The position numbers and the translations under genes are program-made. The notes beneath the pieces are model-generated. The model worked only from the letters and a program-made list of their open reading frames with translations. It had not been told where the DNA came from and ran no database searches. From Lachnospiraceae bacterium NC2004 (GTDB taxonomy: Bacteria; Bacillota; Clostridia; Lachnospirales; Lachnospiraceae), in assembly GCA_000621905.1 (NCBI GenBank), contig JHXB01000005.1, positions 1 to 64,000 of the forward strand: DNA of 64,000 nucleotides. Reading direction: 5' to 3'. This document shows, in pieces, positions 17,832-26,128 of the stretch. Position 1 is the stretch's first letter. Each line of letters opens with the position of its first letter.

Positions 17832-18560
17832 ATGAAAGAACAATTTATAAGAACAGAATTAATATACGGCGAAGAGGGACTAAAAAAGCTTAATAATGCC
17901 AGGGTCGCGGTCTTCGGTGTCGGTGGCGTCGGCGGGTACGTAGTTGAAGCCTTGGTAAGAAGCGGAGTCGGCGCTATAGACATAATTGATAACGACACTG
18001 TGGCTGAGAGCAACCTTAACCGCCAGATTATCGCGACACACAGCACTGTCGGCAAATATAAAGTCGACGTCCTAAAAGACCGCATTCTTGACATCAATCC
18101 CGACATCAAGGTAAATGCGTACAAAACCTTCTTCCTCCCTGAGACAGAAGACGAGTTTGATTTCACGCTTTATGACTATGTTGTCGATGCGATAGACACT
18201 GTCAGCGGTAAGCTTTCATTAGTTATGAAGGCAAATGCTGCCGATACCCCGATTATCAGCGCTATGGGAGCCGGCAATAAGACCGATCCTTCGGGATTTA
18301 TGGTGGCGGATATAAGTCAGACTTCTGTTTGTCCGCTTTGCAGGGTGATGAGAAAGGAACTTGGCAAAAGAGGTGTTAAGAAGCTTAAAGTTGTCTATTC
18401 TAAAGAAAAGCCGGTTTCACCGGATAAGGAGTTACTTAGCGCTTTGATGGAGAAAGAGGAGACGACTAAGCGCTCGATACCCGGAAGTACTGCATTTGTT
18501 CCTGCTGTGTGCGGGTTGATTATTGCGGGCGAGGTTGTGAATGATATTGTAAGAAAATAA
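17832..18560 (+). CDS. tcdA: tRNA threonylcarbamoyladenosine dehydratase (TcdA/YgdL family)
   Basis: E1-like enzyme that uses ATP to convert t6A37 in tRNAs to the cyclic form ct6A. The Rossmann nucleotide-binding motif GVGGVGG is near residue 37, followed by RSGVGAIDIIDND, SNLNRQ and the ALVR block typical of ThiF/MoeB/HesA-type adenylating enzymes. The N terminus RTELIYGEEGL and the CPLCRVMRKEL segment match TcdA rather than MoeB or ThiF. Length 242 aa is normal. GAGGTAAAATC provides the SD before ATG 17832. The gene is apparently monocistronic. Confidence 0.88.
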   Translation: MKEQFIRTELIYGEEGLKKLNNARVAVFGVGGVGGYVVEALVRSGVGAIDIIDNDTVAESNLNRQIIATHSTVGKYKVDVLKDRILDINPDIKVNAYKTFFLPETEDEFDFTLYDYVVDAIDTVSGKLSLVMKANAADTPIISAMGAGNKTDPSGFMVADISQTSVCPLCRVMRKELGKRGVKKLKVVYSKEKPVSPDKELLSALMEKEETTKRSIPGSTAFVPAVCGLIIAGEVVNDIVRK

Positions 18561-18563
18561 TTG

Positions 18564-19687
<1,124 letters not shown>

Positions 19688-19697
19688 TAACTACCCA

Positions 19698-19770
19698 AAG
19701 GGGACAGTCCCCATTGAGTACTTAATATGATGTGTTATCCGCCGAGGCGTATTGCCTTGGCGGTTTTTTA
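19698..19770 (+). terminator. ilvC terminator, preceded by a short GGGGACAGTCCCC repeat
   Basis: GGGGACAGTCCCC at 19700-19712 is a collapsed copy of the dispersed palindrome. The terminator proper is CCGCCGAGGC / GCCTTGGCGG at 19739-19763 with the T-run at 19764-19769. Confidence 0.85.
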
Positions 19771-19865
19771 TTGACCTTCTTCGAAGGTCAAAGATCCTTC
19801 GTCACTTCGTTCCTCAGGATGACATTTATCTACTCTGTCATTCTGAGCGAAGCGAAGAATCTTTC
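19771..19865. repeat. Dispersed CGAAGAA-type repeat, long copy
   Basis: GACCTTCTTCGAAGGTC is a small palindrome, followed by AAGATCCTTCGTCACTTCG, CTCAGGATGAC and GTCATTCTGAGCGAAGCG. Its two halves are inverted relatives of each other, and the same blocks occur at 4091-4202 and 48707-48750. Confidence 0.7.
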
Positions 19866-20125
19866 TCCCGAATGAAATGAGGGAGAACATTTATTGCTAG
19901 CTGATTACTTAGTATACTTCACATTTAATTTACAAAATAAGATTAAGTTTGGGGTTAAGGAAATGATATATGGAGTCGAAATATATATCAGAAGATGACT
20001 TTACAATGAATATCGTTATATGTTAAAATTATTATACTAGCGAGGGATTAGCGTAGGTTATAACAACTGACGGTATTCTATAATATGAGGTCGCGAGAAT
20101 ATTTTAATCCAAGGAGGATAAGCTT
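19866..20125 (+). other. AT-rich upstream/leader region of the pilin gene
   Basis: No gene is seen. A TATACT at 20033-20038 could be a -10, but I find no convincing -35 at 16-18 bases. The leader that follows contains a weak inverted repeat (TATTCT...AGAATA). I do not recognise a c-di-GMP riboswitch core in it. A good SD (AAGGAGG) precedes ATG 20126. Confidence 0.4.
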
Positions 20126-20569
20126 ATGAAGAAGAGAATTATGAAAGATCAGGGTGGTTTCACACTCGTAGAGTTGATTGTAGTATTGGTTATCTTAGCT
20201 ATCTTAGCTGCAATCTTAGTACCTGCACTTTTAGGTTATATTGACAAGGCTAGAAATGGTCAGTATCTTGAGGAAGCACATTCAATTTATACTGCTATTC
20301 AGGTATTAGAGGATGAGAAATATGCGAAGAATCAGAATCCGGTATCTGACCTTAAAGGAAGCGGAGATGCTGATGCGGTTAATGCATTGGTAGATCCTAC
20401 CGTTGTTGATAAGAGTTCAACTACTATTACCTGTAAGGCTACATCAGGAAAGTCGAAAGCGGCATATACTGTAAGCACATTAAAGCTTAAATTCACATCG
20501 CAGAATGGTAAAACTGTTGAGATTGATATGGACAGTTCAGGTAACTGGGGCGAACCTACAATAAGCTGA
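20126..20569 (+). CDS. Type IV major pilin-like prepilin (147 aa)
   Basis: Structural pilus subunit candidate. A short basic leader (MKKRIMKDQGG) ends at a class III prepilin site G-FTLVELIVVLVILAIL, with Glu at +5 of the mature protein as required for assembly. The hydrophobic N-terminal helix is followed by an alpha segment (IDKARNGQYLEEAHSIYTAIQVLEDEKYAKN) and a short C-terminal beta domain. There are no cysteine pairs. It has its own terminator and probably its own promoter, so it can be made in excess over the assembly genes downstream. Confidence 0.9.
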   Translation: MKKRIMKDQGGFTLVELIVVLVILAILAAILVPALLGYIDKARNGQYLEEAHSIYTAIQVLEDEKYAKNQNPVSDLKGSGDADAVNALVDPTVVDKSSTTITCKATSGKSKAAYTVSTLKLKFTSQNGKTVEIDMDSSGNWGEPTIS

Positions 20570-20610
20570 TAATCCCAGCATCTATATCAATAAAACTAAA
20601 TAGAACTTTT

Positions 20611-20643
20611 AACCCTCTCCCCGCTCGGAGAGGGTTAATTTTT
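20611..20643 (+). terminator. Terminator after pilin
   Basis: AACCCTCTCC (20611-20620) pairs with GGAGAGGGTT (20627-20636) around CCGCTC and is followed by AATTTTT. Confidence 0.88.
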
Positions 20644-20654
20644 GCCCTTTTTTA

Positions 20655-20711
20655 TTGTTATTACGGGCAAAATATGGTATAATTGTACAGATAATGTACA
20701 TATATTGTACA
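20655..20711 (+). promoter_or_regulatory. Pilus assembly operon promoter with three in-phase TGTACA sites
   Basis: TTGTTA 20655-20660, exact 17-base spacer, TATAAT 20678-20683. Palindromic TGTACA occurs at 20684-20689, 20695-20700 and 20706-20711, exactly 11 bases apart, covering the start site. The spacing suggests cooperative binding of a regulator on one face of the helix; the regulator is unknown. Confidence 0.6.
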
Positions 20712-20778
20712 TTTTGGATAATGGTATTGTGAAACGTACTGTTTTAGGGAATTGTTAAGGGGATAAGGAGTTTTGTTT

Positions 20779-21246
20779 ATGAAGACTACAGACGAGTACG
20801 AGGTTGATTATCGCAAGGATAATCTCGATACATATATCAAGAAACGTAGAATCAGATTCATCAAGATAGCGGTGGCTTTAGTATTTCTTGCTATCGTGGG
20901 TGCATTTGCACTTAAGATTATCGGAATATATTCAGGCGGCAAGGCTGTTATGCGTGAAGCCAAGGATGTCAGAATTGGGCTTCGCATGGTTGCTGTTGAG
21001 AATTATGGCACTTCCAACAAGGTGTTTGATCCGTCAGCGGCTAACGGTTTGGGAGAAGGCATAGAGATGACGGTTCTTTCGGCTAGTGATGCTGATGGAA
21101 GGATTAATCTTCTTTCGTGGGATGATTCGGCTAATGAGCCGACTGCGTTTATCTATGAGAAGGATCAGTACATTGTGCACTTCAATGCCAATTCGGATGA
21201 TGATAAGTGGAAGGTGTATTATACTTATAAGGTTTTGAGTTATTAA
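20779..21246 (+). CDS. Bitopic membrane protein of pilus locus (155 aa)
   Basis: Not recognised as a named family. A hydrophilic, charged N terminus of about 27 residues (MKTTDEYEVDYRKDN...) precedes one membrane helix (about 28-50, IAVALVFLAIVGAFALKIIG). An amphipathic helix (AVMREAKDVRIGLRMVAVENYG) and a small beta-rich outer domain follow. The order of TM helix, long helix and beta domain imitates a pilin, but there is no G-F prepilin cleavage motif. It is the first gene of the assembly operon, so an anchored minor-pilin-like or alignment component is possible. ATG 20779 is preferred over TTG 20773 since ATAAGGAG at 20763-20770 gives normal spacing. Confidence 0.55.
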   Translation: MKTTDEYEVDYRKDNLDTYIKKRRIRFIKIAVALVFLAIVGAFALKIIGIYSGGKAVMREAKDVRIGLRMVAVENYGTSNKVFDPSAANGLGEGIEMTVLSASDADGRINLLSWDDSANEPTAFIYEKDQYIVHFNANSDDDKWKVYYTYKVLSY

Positions 21247-21257
21247 GAGAATTAAAT

Positions 21258-21342
21258 GGGGACAGACCCCTTTAAGAGTCGTTTTTTAGACTAGTATTTA
21301 GATTATATTGTGGCTCAATTGTTTTCGGTGGGGTCTGTCCCC
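21258..21342. repeat. GGGGACAGACCCC-family element between pilus genes
   Basis: The element starts with GGGGACAGACCCC (21258-21270) and ends with GGGGTCTGTCCCC (21330-21342), about 85 bp. It also contains CTTTAAGAGTCG and CTCAATTGTTTTC, shared with the element at 22232. It sits in the gap before the prepilin peptidase gene. Confidence 0.8.
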
Positions 21343-21369
21343 AAGAATAATAACAGAAAGGCAGAAACC

Positions 21370-22224
21370 ATGGTTGTGTGGCTTAATATATTAGTGATTT
21401 TTTTAGCGTTTGTCGCAGGAATGTGTATATTCTCGCTTATGAGTACATTAGCGTTTAGAGTTGAGAATGAAGCTAAGCTCAATCTCAACATGTACTGCGA
21501 ATCATGCGGACATGATATCAAGTTCTATGAGACGATTCCGGTTATCAGTTATCTGTTTCTTAAGGGAAGATGCAGATACTGCGGAGCGGAACTTAGAGGT
21601 AGAGATGTTCTTAATGAGTTATTTGGTGGAATTATAACAGTTCTTGTAACATTAAGATTTGGGTTTAACCCGTCTATGGCGGACAAGTTCAAGCTTGATG
21701 AAGTTCTTGATGTAGCTCTTAATTTCACTCCGATGAAGTTAATCGGGCTCATCACAATTGTAGCATTTGTCGCAATGATGGATGCGGTTACATTAGTTGA
21801 CCACGATTCAATGATTATCCCCGATGGGTTTAATATCGTGCTTTTTGTTATATCAATCATCTCGATATTTACTGTTCCGGGACTTCCGATTGTTGAGAGG
21901 CTTATAGGAATTATAGTTGTGGCGCTTCCAATGTATCTTGTCATTCTCGCCATTCCTAATGCATTTGGCGGAGGAGATATCAAGATGATGGCTGCCGTTG
22001 GATTGATGGTGGGCTGGAAGCTTGCACTGGTAGGATTTTTGATTGGTGTTTTGCTTGGCGGTTTTTACGGGATGTATCTTATGGCTGTCAAGAATTACGA
22101 TAAGAAAGCACATTTTGCATTTGGTCCATTTCTTTGCATCGGACTTGTGGTTGCGATGTTTTGCGGACAGGATATCATAGGGCTTTATACGGAGTATATT
22201 GCATGGATGAGGTCGGATGTGTGA
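21370..22224 (+). CDS. Type IV prepilin peptidase / N-methyltransferase (PilD/ComC family, 284 aa)
   Basis: Inner-membrane aspartyl protease that cleaves prepilin leaders and usually methylates the new N terminus. An N-terminal cytoplasmic zinc domain carries CESC (Cys43, Cys46) and CRYC (Cys68, Cys71). Catalytic aspartates are expected at Asp144 in LVDHDSMIIPD and Asp203 in FGGGDIK. About eight membrane helices are present. An upstream GTG at 21310 is in frame, but that extension would translate through the repeat element, so I start at ATG 21370, with GAAAGG about ten bases upstream. It lies in the pilus operon ahead of pilC. Confidence 0.92.
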   Translation: MVVWLNILVIFLAFVAGMCIFSLMSTLAFRVENEAKLNLNMYCESCGHDIKFYETIPVISYLFLKGRCRYCGAELRGRDVLNELFGGIITVLVTLRFGFNPSMADKFKLDEVLDVALNFTPMKLIGLITIVAFVAMMDAVTLVDHDSMIIPDGFNIVLFVISIISIFTVPGLPIVERLIGIIVVALPMYLVILAIPNAFGGGDIKMMAAVGLMVGWKLALVGFLIGVLLGGFYGMYLMAVKNYDKKAHFAFGPFLCIGLVVAMFCGQDIIGLYTEYIAWMRSDV

Positions 22225-22231
22225 TAGCCAT

Positions 22232-22480
22232 GGGGACAGACCCCTTTAAGAGTCGATTTAGAGACTAATACGCAAGGTATACTATGGTTCGATTGTTTTC
22301 AGTGGGGTCTGTCCCCGAGAGAACGGTTGATTAATACTTAAGCTATACTATGGTTCAATTGTTTTCAGTGGGGTCTGTCCCCGAGAGAACGGATGGCTCA
22401 ATTGTTTCCAGTGGGGTCTGTCCCCGAGAGAACGGATGGTTCAATTGTTTCCAGTGGGGTCTGTCCCCGAGAGAACGGAT
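22232..22480. repeat. Tandem array of GGGGTCTGTCCCC units inside the pilus operon
   Basis: After an initial GGGGACAGACCCC at 22232-22244, GGGGTCTGTCCCC occurs at 22304-22316, 22370-22382, 22413-22425 and 22456-22468. The last units repeat with a 43-base period that includes TCAATTGTTTCCAGT and GAGAGAACGGAT. The array fills the 284-base gap between the prepilin peptidase and pilC; no gene is present. Confidence 0.88.
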
Positions 22481-22508
22481 GATACAATGATACAGAAAGG
22501 AGTAAGAT

Positions 22509-23705
22509 ATGCCGAATTATTCATATAGAGCGCAGAGTCCGGGTGGCAAGGTTGTAACCGGAACGATGCTGGCAGCAGATGAGAATGACTTACATGAAAG
22601 ACTGAAGAATAGCGAGCTCATGCTTCTTTCGTCTAAGGATGTTGCGAAGTCACAGACATACAAGAGACTTAAGGATACTTCGCTTGCCGAGTATGCAAGA
22701 CAAATTGGTACTTTGGTTAGGTCAGGTATCACGCTTGTTAGAGCGTTGGAGATTCTTTCAGATGATGAGTCAATAACTCCATACGAGAGAAAGATCTACG
22801 GAGAGGTGAGACATCAGGTTACTCAGGGTGTGCCGCTTTCAGACGCGATGGAGAACCTTAACGGAGTCTTTCCGCCTCTGATTGTTAATATGTTTAGGGC
22901 GGCAGAGACGTCGGGAGGTCTCGATCACACGGCGCTAAGAGTTGCTAATCAGTACACCAAGGATGCGCAGCTTACCGCCAAGGTCAAGAGTGCAACCACA
23001 TATCCTAAGATATTGGCAGGACTTATTGTTATCGTTGTCTCTATCATTTTCGGATTTGTAATGCCACAGTTTGATTCGCTTTTTGCGAGTATGGAGTCGC
23101 TTCCTCCGACTACGGAGATCATGATGGCGATAAGTGATTTTGTCAAATCATACTGGTACGCGCTGATTATAGGCGCCGGGGTTCTTTATCTGGCATTTTA
23201 TTTTCTCAAGAAGATTCCTAAAGTGCTGTTCTTTGTTGACAAGATTAAGATTAAGATGCCTAAGTTCGGTAAGCTTTTCAAGATTATATATACGGCAAGA
23301 TTTTGTAGAACTTTAAGTTCTCTTTATTCTTCAGGTATTCCTATTATCACAAGTCTTGGTATTGCAAGAAATACAATAGGCAATGCCTACATAGAGAAGC
23401 AGTTTGATCAGGTTATCGCAGACACTCAAGCCGGACATAACTTGAGTGATGCTTTAGCTAAGGTTGACGGCTTCACACTGAAACTTATGTCGGCAATTAA
23501 AGTCGGTGAGGAGTCAGGTTCGCTTGACGACATGCTCGAGACCACAGCGGATGATCTTGAGTTTGAGTCAGAGAGAGCGATTAGCCAGATGGTTGCCTAT
23601 CTTGAACCGGCTATGATTGTTGTTATGGCAGTTATTGTAGGATTCATAATGATTTCGGTTATCCAGCCGATTTATCAATCATATTCACAGATTGGTGCTG
23701 CATAA
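22509..23705 (+). CDS. pilC: Type IV pilus inner-membrane platform protein PilC/GspF (398 aa)
   Basis: Polytopic platform protein that couples the PilB motor to the growing pilus. The N terminus NYSYRAQSPGGKVVTGTM is the usual GspF start. Two T2SSF domains are visible: the first with LVRSGITLVRALEIL and AAETSGGLDHTALRVANQY, the second with LSSLYSSGIPIITSLGIA and VGEESGSLDDMLETTAD. Three membrane helices lie near 172-192, 215-235 and 368-388. SD AAAGGAG precedes ATG 22509. Length is normal. Confidence 0.93.
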   Translation: MPNYSYRAQSPGGKVVTGTMLAADENDLHERLKNSELMLLSSKDVAKSQTYKRLKDTSLAEYARQIGTLVRSGITLVRALEILSDDESITPYERKIYGEVRHQVTQGVPLSDAMENLNGVFPPLIVNMFRAAETSGGLDHTALRVANQYTKDAQLTAKVKSATTYPKILAGLIVIVVSIIFGFVMPQFDSLFASMESLPPTTEIMMAISDFVKSYWYALIIGAGVLYLAFYFLKKIPKVLFFVDKIKIKMPKFGKLFKIIYTARFCRTLSSLYSSGIPIITSLGIARNTIGNAYIEKQFDQVIADTQAGHNLSDALAKVDGFTLKLMSAIKVGEESGSLDDMLETTADDLEFESERAISQMVAYLEPAMIVVMAVIVGFIMISVIQPIYQSYSQIGAA

Positions 23706-23723
23706 AATCAGGGGGACTTTACT

Positions 23724-25262
23724 ATGGAGACAGTTATTTATCTATCTAATACAAACATAATTGTTGTAGAAGGAACCAACACGTCCAAGAGTGTTAATGC
23801 TAAACGTGTTTATACGGCCTCGATTCCGGAAGGTACGCTTCTTAACGGTGTCATAACAGACCCACCGACGCTTGTTGATGTTTTAAAGAATTGTTGGACG
23901 CTTAATAAGCTTCCGAGAAAGAGTGTAAGGCTTGTTGTTAATACACCGCAGTTCTCAGTCAGACTTATCGATGTTCCTTTGTTATCGAAAGCTAAGACAA
24001 TCGAATATCTCAAGAGAGAATTTGCGGCAAATGCAGACAAGTCCGTAGGTTTCTTCAGGGTCAGCTCTAACAAAAAAGAGAAAGTTTCTAAAGTATGTGC
24101 TGAGGTTTGTGACAATTCATTTATCGCTGAATACCAGCAGGTATTTAAGGAAGCCGGAATAGAAGTCGACGAGTTTAACAGCGGTATCGGTGTCGCCGTT
24201 AATCTGCTTAACATTACAATGTTTGCGAAGGGTAAGAACTGTGTTGTAATGATGCGAGACGGAATGACTATTACCAGCATTTTCTTCGTTGACGGAGAGT
24301 ATTACTATTCTACAACCACCAGAACGTTTAATCCACTCGGGACAGAGGAGTTTGCAAGAGAGCTTGCCAATACGGTTAACCAGATTGACCAGTTCGCTAA
24401 GTCCCAGAGGATTGAAGATCCGATTACTCATGTCTATCTGACAGGTATGACTGAGACTGATACAGACTTTGTAGGTGCGGTTTTGGTGGACACTTATTCG
24501 TCAGATATTCATGTACAGACACTTCATCAGTTGGTTGGAGTTCGCGTATCCCATCCTAACTTTTCTCTGGAGAATCTTTTCTATCCGGTTGCGGGTCTTT
24601 CACCGCTTGAGGATTCCGAGAACATCATGAAGATGGTTAAGAGAGAGCTCGCGGGTGAGAAGTATAAGAGAAATGAGAAGTATGCCAAGCTGGCAATACC
24701 TTATGTTATTGTATTCGGCGTGATGCTTGTCATCACATCCTCTTACATATCGACCAATATCAAGAAGGGAAGGAAGCTTAAGGAACTTAAGGCGTACAAT
24801 ACCGACATTGAGAATGTCGCAACTGCCTATAAGTATGATAATATGGTACATGAAGCCGAGGTGTTGGCGCAGCACAGCACCGGACTTGACCTTATGGATG
24901 AGTTCATGGATTCGTACCCTGTTATGACTTCTAAGATTGTCAAAAGAATATATAAGCTTGCTAAGCACTTGGGTAATGTTGAGGTATATAGTTACGATGC
25001 ATCTACAGGAACGTTAGGTATTAATGCTAGTTTTACCGACATGGATACCGTCAATGAGTTTATAGATCTTCTCCAGAATGAGGAATACGTTGAGAAGGTT
25101 AATTATCACGGATATACAGAGTCTGATGTCAAGAATGTATGGATAGCCCATGTATCTTGTGTATTGTCGGAGTATGCAGGCAATCCTGACAAGAAGGCTG
25201 AGCATTCTGCTATGGCAGCAGAGCAGGCATCGGCGGATGCTAACGCTGAAGGGGGTGAGTGA
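23724..25262 (+). CDS. PilM-PilN fusion-like pilus assembly protein (512 aa)
   Basis: Residues 1-315 look like PilM, an actin-fold cytoplasmic protein: DVPLLSKAKTIEYLKREF, GIEVDEFNSGIGVAVNLL, CVVMMRDGMTITSIFFVDGEYYY. A membrane helix (about 321-343, IPYVIVFGVMLVITSSYI) is then followed by a PilN-like outer region with a helix (RKLKELKAYNTDIENVATAY) and a ferredoxin-like alpha/beta unit ending in the VEKVNYHGYTE segment. In most bacteria PilM and PilN are separate proteins that bind each other, so a fusion would fix the stoichiometry. The C-terminal 30 residues are Ala/Glu-rich. It is two bases from the next gene. Confidence 0.78.
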   Translation: METVIYLSNTNIIVVEGTNTSKSVNAKRVYTASIPEGTLLNGVITDPPTLVDVLKNCWTLNKLPRKSVRLVVNTPQFSVRLIDVPLLSKAKTIEYLKREFAANADKSVGFFRVSSNKKEKVSKVCAEVCDNSFIAEYQQVFKEAGIEVDEFNSGIGVAVNLLNITMFAKGKNCVVMMRDGMTITSIFFVDGEYYYSTTTRTFNPLGTEEFARELANTVNQIDQFAKSQRIEDPITHVYLTGMTETDTDFVGAVLVDTYSSDIHVQTLHQLVGVRVSHPNFSLENLFYPVAGLSPLEDSENIMKMVKRELAGEKYKRNEKYAKLAIPYVIVFGVMLVITSSYISTNIKKGRKLKELKAYNTDIENVATAYKYDNMVHEAEVLAQHSTGLDLMDEFMDSYPVMTSKIVKRIYKLAKHLGNVEVYSYDASTGTLGINASFTDMDTVNEFIDLLQNEEYVEKVNYHGYTESDVKNVWIAHVSCVLSEYAGNPDKKAEHSAMAAEQASADANAEGGE

Positions 25263-25264
25263 TA

Positions 25265-26092
25265 ATGAATACTAATATTACAGAACGCGACAAAAAGTTA
25301 TTATACGGACTTGGTATCATTGTCATCATCGCTTTGTTCTTTATCGGAGGAATCAGACCACTTCACAAGGCGATAGCCGAGAAAAATGAGAAGATAGAGG
25401 AAGAGCAGGAGACACACGATATCATTCAGACTAAGATTATGTACACATCTGTTGTCAATACATATGTTGAAGAGGCCAACAAAAATGTTGATGCCAAGTC
25501 GGCAAGATATTACAAGATGATGGATGCGTCTCAGGTTGACAGGCTTTTTACCAAGTATGCTCTTTCTAACAAGCTTACTATCGCAGATTTAAGGATTACA
25601 ATGCCTGAGGCACCTGCGCTTTTCCTTCCATATCCTTACTCGCTTTCTAAGCAGTTACAGGATAAGCGTGTCGAGGAGGCGGCGGCGGAAGCTGCAGCGG
25701 CAGAGGCGCTTGAAGAAGAGAACAGTAAATCCAAAAAAAAGGCTAAATCAGAGAAGACAGACGTCGTTGAGGAGAACAAGTTCGACGTTGATGCTTTAAC
25801 GGGTGAGGCAACTGATACATCGGGTTCGGGTGTTTATATAGTGGATGTGGGACTTGATGTATATGGCTCTGAGAAGGGAGCGGTTAAGCTGCTTGACGAG
25901 TTGGCTGCCAATGAGTCAATTCATATCAATTCATATTCTTGGAGTGATGATGTAGATTCTATCATCGGCTTCAATTCGGACGGAAGTTTATATTCAAAGA
26001 AAGGATCTAAAGCGTTAAGCATCAGCTTATCCCTTATGATGTACGATCCGGATTCATATATTTCTCCGGAAGATAATGCTACCGAACAGTGA
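25265..26092 (+). CDS. PilO/GspM-like pilus assembly protein (275 aa)
   Basis: Single-pass membrane protein: short cytoplasmic N terminus, helix at about 12-30 (LLYGLGIIVIIALFFIGGI), then a coiled coil (HKAIAEKNEKIEEEQETHDIIQTKI) and a C-terminal alpha/beta unit. This is the PilO plan, and the position after PilM-N and before PilB agrees. An Ala/Glu/Lys-rich low-complexity insert lies near residues 136-170. ATG 25265 is preferred to GTG 25259 because AAGGGGGTG at 25249-25257 gives an eight-base spacer. Confidence 0.7.
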   Translation: MNTNITERDKKLLYGLGIIVIIALFFIGGIRPLHKAIAEKNEKIEEEQETHDIIQTKIMYTSVVNTYVEEANKNVDAKSARYYKMMDASQVDRLFTKYALSNKLTIADLRITMPEAPALFLPYPYSLSKQLQDKRVEEAAAEAAAAEALEEENSKSKKKAKSEKTDVVEENKFDVDALTGEATDTSGSGVYIVDVGLDVYGSEKGAVKLLDELAANESIHINSYSWSDDVDSIIGFNSDGSLYSKKGSKALSISLSLMMYDPDSYISPEDNATEQ

Positions 26093-26128
26093 TGACATTT
26101 TACAGAATTTAGAAAGTCAGGTGAATTT

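Noticed and set aside
20033-20125. c-di-GMP riboswitch before the pilin gene
   Set aside because: Expected because of known clostridial pilin riboswitches, but I could not match the conserved core bases of either class; a covariance model search would settle it.
21310-21369. GTG-started N-terminal extension of the prepilin peptidase
   Set aside because: It would encode the dispersed repeat and has no SD; the membrane topology and CxxC spacing fit the ATG at 21370.
22300-22470. CRISPR-like array
   Set aside because: The 43-base units are continuous tandem copies without unique spacers, and no cas genes are present.
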